Shown: piece by piece, positions 23,264 through 23,866 of the stretch
Layout: the number at the start of each line of letters is the position of its first letter
Position numbering within the stretch: position 1 is the stretch's first letter
Origin: Planctomycetaceae bacterium
GTDB lineage: Bacteria > Planctomycetota > Planctomycetia > Pirellulales > Thermoguttaceae
NCBI GenBank assembly: GCA_015062085.1
Contig: SUVI01000041.1
Location: 1-23,866 of the forward strand
Direction of reading: 5' to 3'
Length of the DNA: 23,866 nt
Made by a program: the position numbers and the translations under genes
Notes under the pieces: model-generated
Database searches by the model: none
Seen by the model: only the letters and a program-made list of their open reading frames with translations
What the model was told of the DNA's origin: nothing

Positions 23264-23294
23264 TCCGGACCGCACGGCATTTTTAGCCCCGCTC

Positions 23295-23329
23295 AAGCCG
23301 CTGGAGTCTCGACACTTCAGCGGCTTTTT
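23295..23329 (+). terminator. Intrinsic terminator of xylA
   Basis: A 13-bp stem (AAGCCGCTGGAGT at 23295-23307 with ACTTCAGCGGCTT at 23314-23326, one G-U pair) has a 6-nt loop and ends in five T residues (23325-23329). Confidence 0.92.
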
Positions 23330-23376
23330 CCCGCCTCGCCCCGTCCTGCCAAACACACAACACAAGGAGAACCAGT

Positions 23377-23866
23377 ATGAGACCCGCCGTTTCCGTTCCC
23401 GCGTTTTTTCTTCTCAGCGTGATGAGCCTCCCGTGCAGCACCGCGTTTTGCGCGGATCCGCCGACGCTGACGGAAGAGCAAACTCCCGTTTCGGCACAGC
23501 AAACTCCCGTTTCCGTCCCTCTTTCACCCGAAGAAATTCACGAGCTTCAGGAAACCGCGTTTCAGGCTGCCGAACGCGGAGACGGTGATGAAGTTTTGCG
23601 CTGCGTCCGGCTCGGTCTGGACATCTGGGCAGAAAAGAAATTTCCTCAATCGGTATTTGAGCCTTGGGAAAAACGGTTCACTCTGATGGAGCGCACCGCG
23701 CGGAAATGCCGTCCCGAAACGATGGAGGCACTCCTGGACCATCTGCTGGAACAGACTCCCGCCGACGAAACGTGGATGACGGAAGCACGGATCGCACGCT
23801 CGAACAGAGCATGGCTGAATAACGCTGTCTCTGCGGGAAATCTCGCCATGGCAGAATACCTTCTCG
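23377..23866 (+). CDS. Secreted ankyrin-like protein, 5' part only
   Basis: The gene begins at ATG 23377 with AAGGAG 7 nt upstream and is still open at the window edge after 163 codons. The N-terminus is a signal peptide (RPAVSVPAFFLLSVMSLPCS, with cleavage probably near AFCA). A short QTPVS repeat follows. The mature part is helical; AAERGDGDEVLRCVRLGLDI and AVSAGNLAMAEYLL resemble ankyrin-repeat helices, so a secreted ankyrin protein is my best guess, but no complete repeat is visible. The xylA terminator separates it from xylA, so a promoter between 23330 and 23376 or read-through would be needed; none is obvious. Confidence 0.7.
   Translation, partial: MRPAVSVPAFFLLSVMSLPCSTAFCADPPTLTEEQTPVSAQQTPVSVPLSPEEIHELQETAFQAAERGDGDEVLRCVRLGLDIWAEKKFPQSVFEPWEKRFTLMERTARKCRPETMEALLDHLLEQTPADETWMTEARIARSNRAWLNNAVSAGNLAMAEYLL

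Noticed and set aside
21887..23365. 492-codon minus-strand ORF opposite xylA
   Set aside because: xylA is certain on the plus strand and has its own signals.

Overview
The window looks like chromosomal DNA of a planctomycete (phylum Planctomycetota; possibly a Pirellulales/Thermoguttaceae-type host-associated lineage, which is an inference). The main reasons are a secreted LolA-like protein resembling the planctomycete TIGR03009 family, a FabI with the sequence style I associate with planctomycetes, a short MnmE-like GTPase without the usual C-terminal Cys motif, and a protein with an N-terminal CxxC...CxxC zinc ribbon beside a small TPR protein. LpxA indicates an outer-membrane lipid A pathway. 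Nearly all genes are housekeeping genes. I see no phage, insertion sequence, tRNA, rRNA, CRISPR array or toxin-antitoxin pair.

Layout. 1-801: non-coding, with a possible gene remnant on the minus strand (55-204), an array of fourteen 28-bp palindromic units (211-611) and a sigma-70-type promoter. 802-4996 (+): argS, then an overlapping pair of a HemX/CcsA-like membrane protein and hemA (tetrapyrrole synthesis). 5149-5967 (+): fabI, closed by a strong terminator. 6095-11502 (-): lpxA, groES-groEL, the MnmE-like GTPase and an rfbD-like reductase, read right to left; lpxA has its own terminator and groES has palindromes in its upstream region instead of a CIRCE element. 12211-14712 (+): TPR protein, zinc-ribbon protein and aroB behind one promoter. 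14843-16217 (-): a SpoT-like HD hydrolase and a TIM-barrel sugar isomerase-like protein, sharing a bidirectional terminator with aroB. 16700-18996 (+): an SppA-type signal peptide peptidase and the LolA-like secreted protein, ended by a strong terminator. 19135-21605 (-): ispH and a large secreted protein of unknown function. 21947-23866 (+): xylA with promoter and terminator, then the start of a secreted ankyrin-like protein that runs off the edge.

The genes cover translation (argS, MnmE-like), envelope lipids (fabI, lpxA), heme (HemX-like, hemA), aromatic amino acids (aroB), isoprenoids (ispH), protein folding and membrane proteolysis (groESL, sppA) and pentose use (xylA).

The most distinctive property is an abundance of short tandem repeats. 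Inside genes they are in-frame (12, 15 or 27 bp units in the HemX-like protein, GluTR, zinc-ribbon protein, SppA and LolA-like protein). Outside genes their lengths are unconstrained (28, 23, 13 and 10 bp). Other points worth a second look are the 28-bp palindromic array, two interleaved inverted repeats upstream of sppA, palindromic half-sites upstream of groESL, tandem T-tract hairpins upstream of lpxA, a CxCxC extension on GroES and the shortened MnmE. I did not find a clearly new multi-gene system here.
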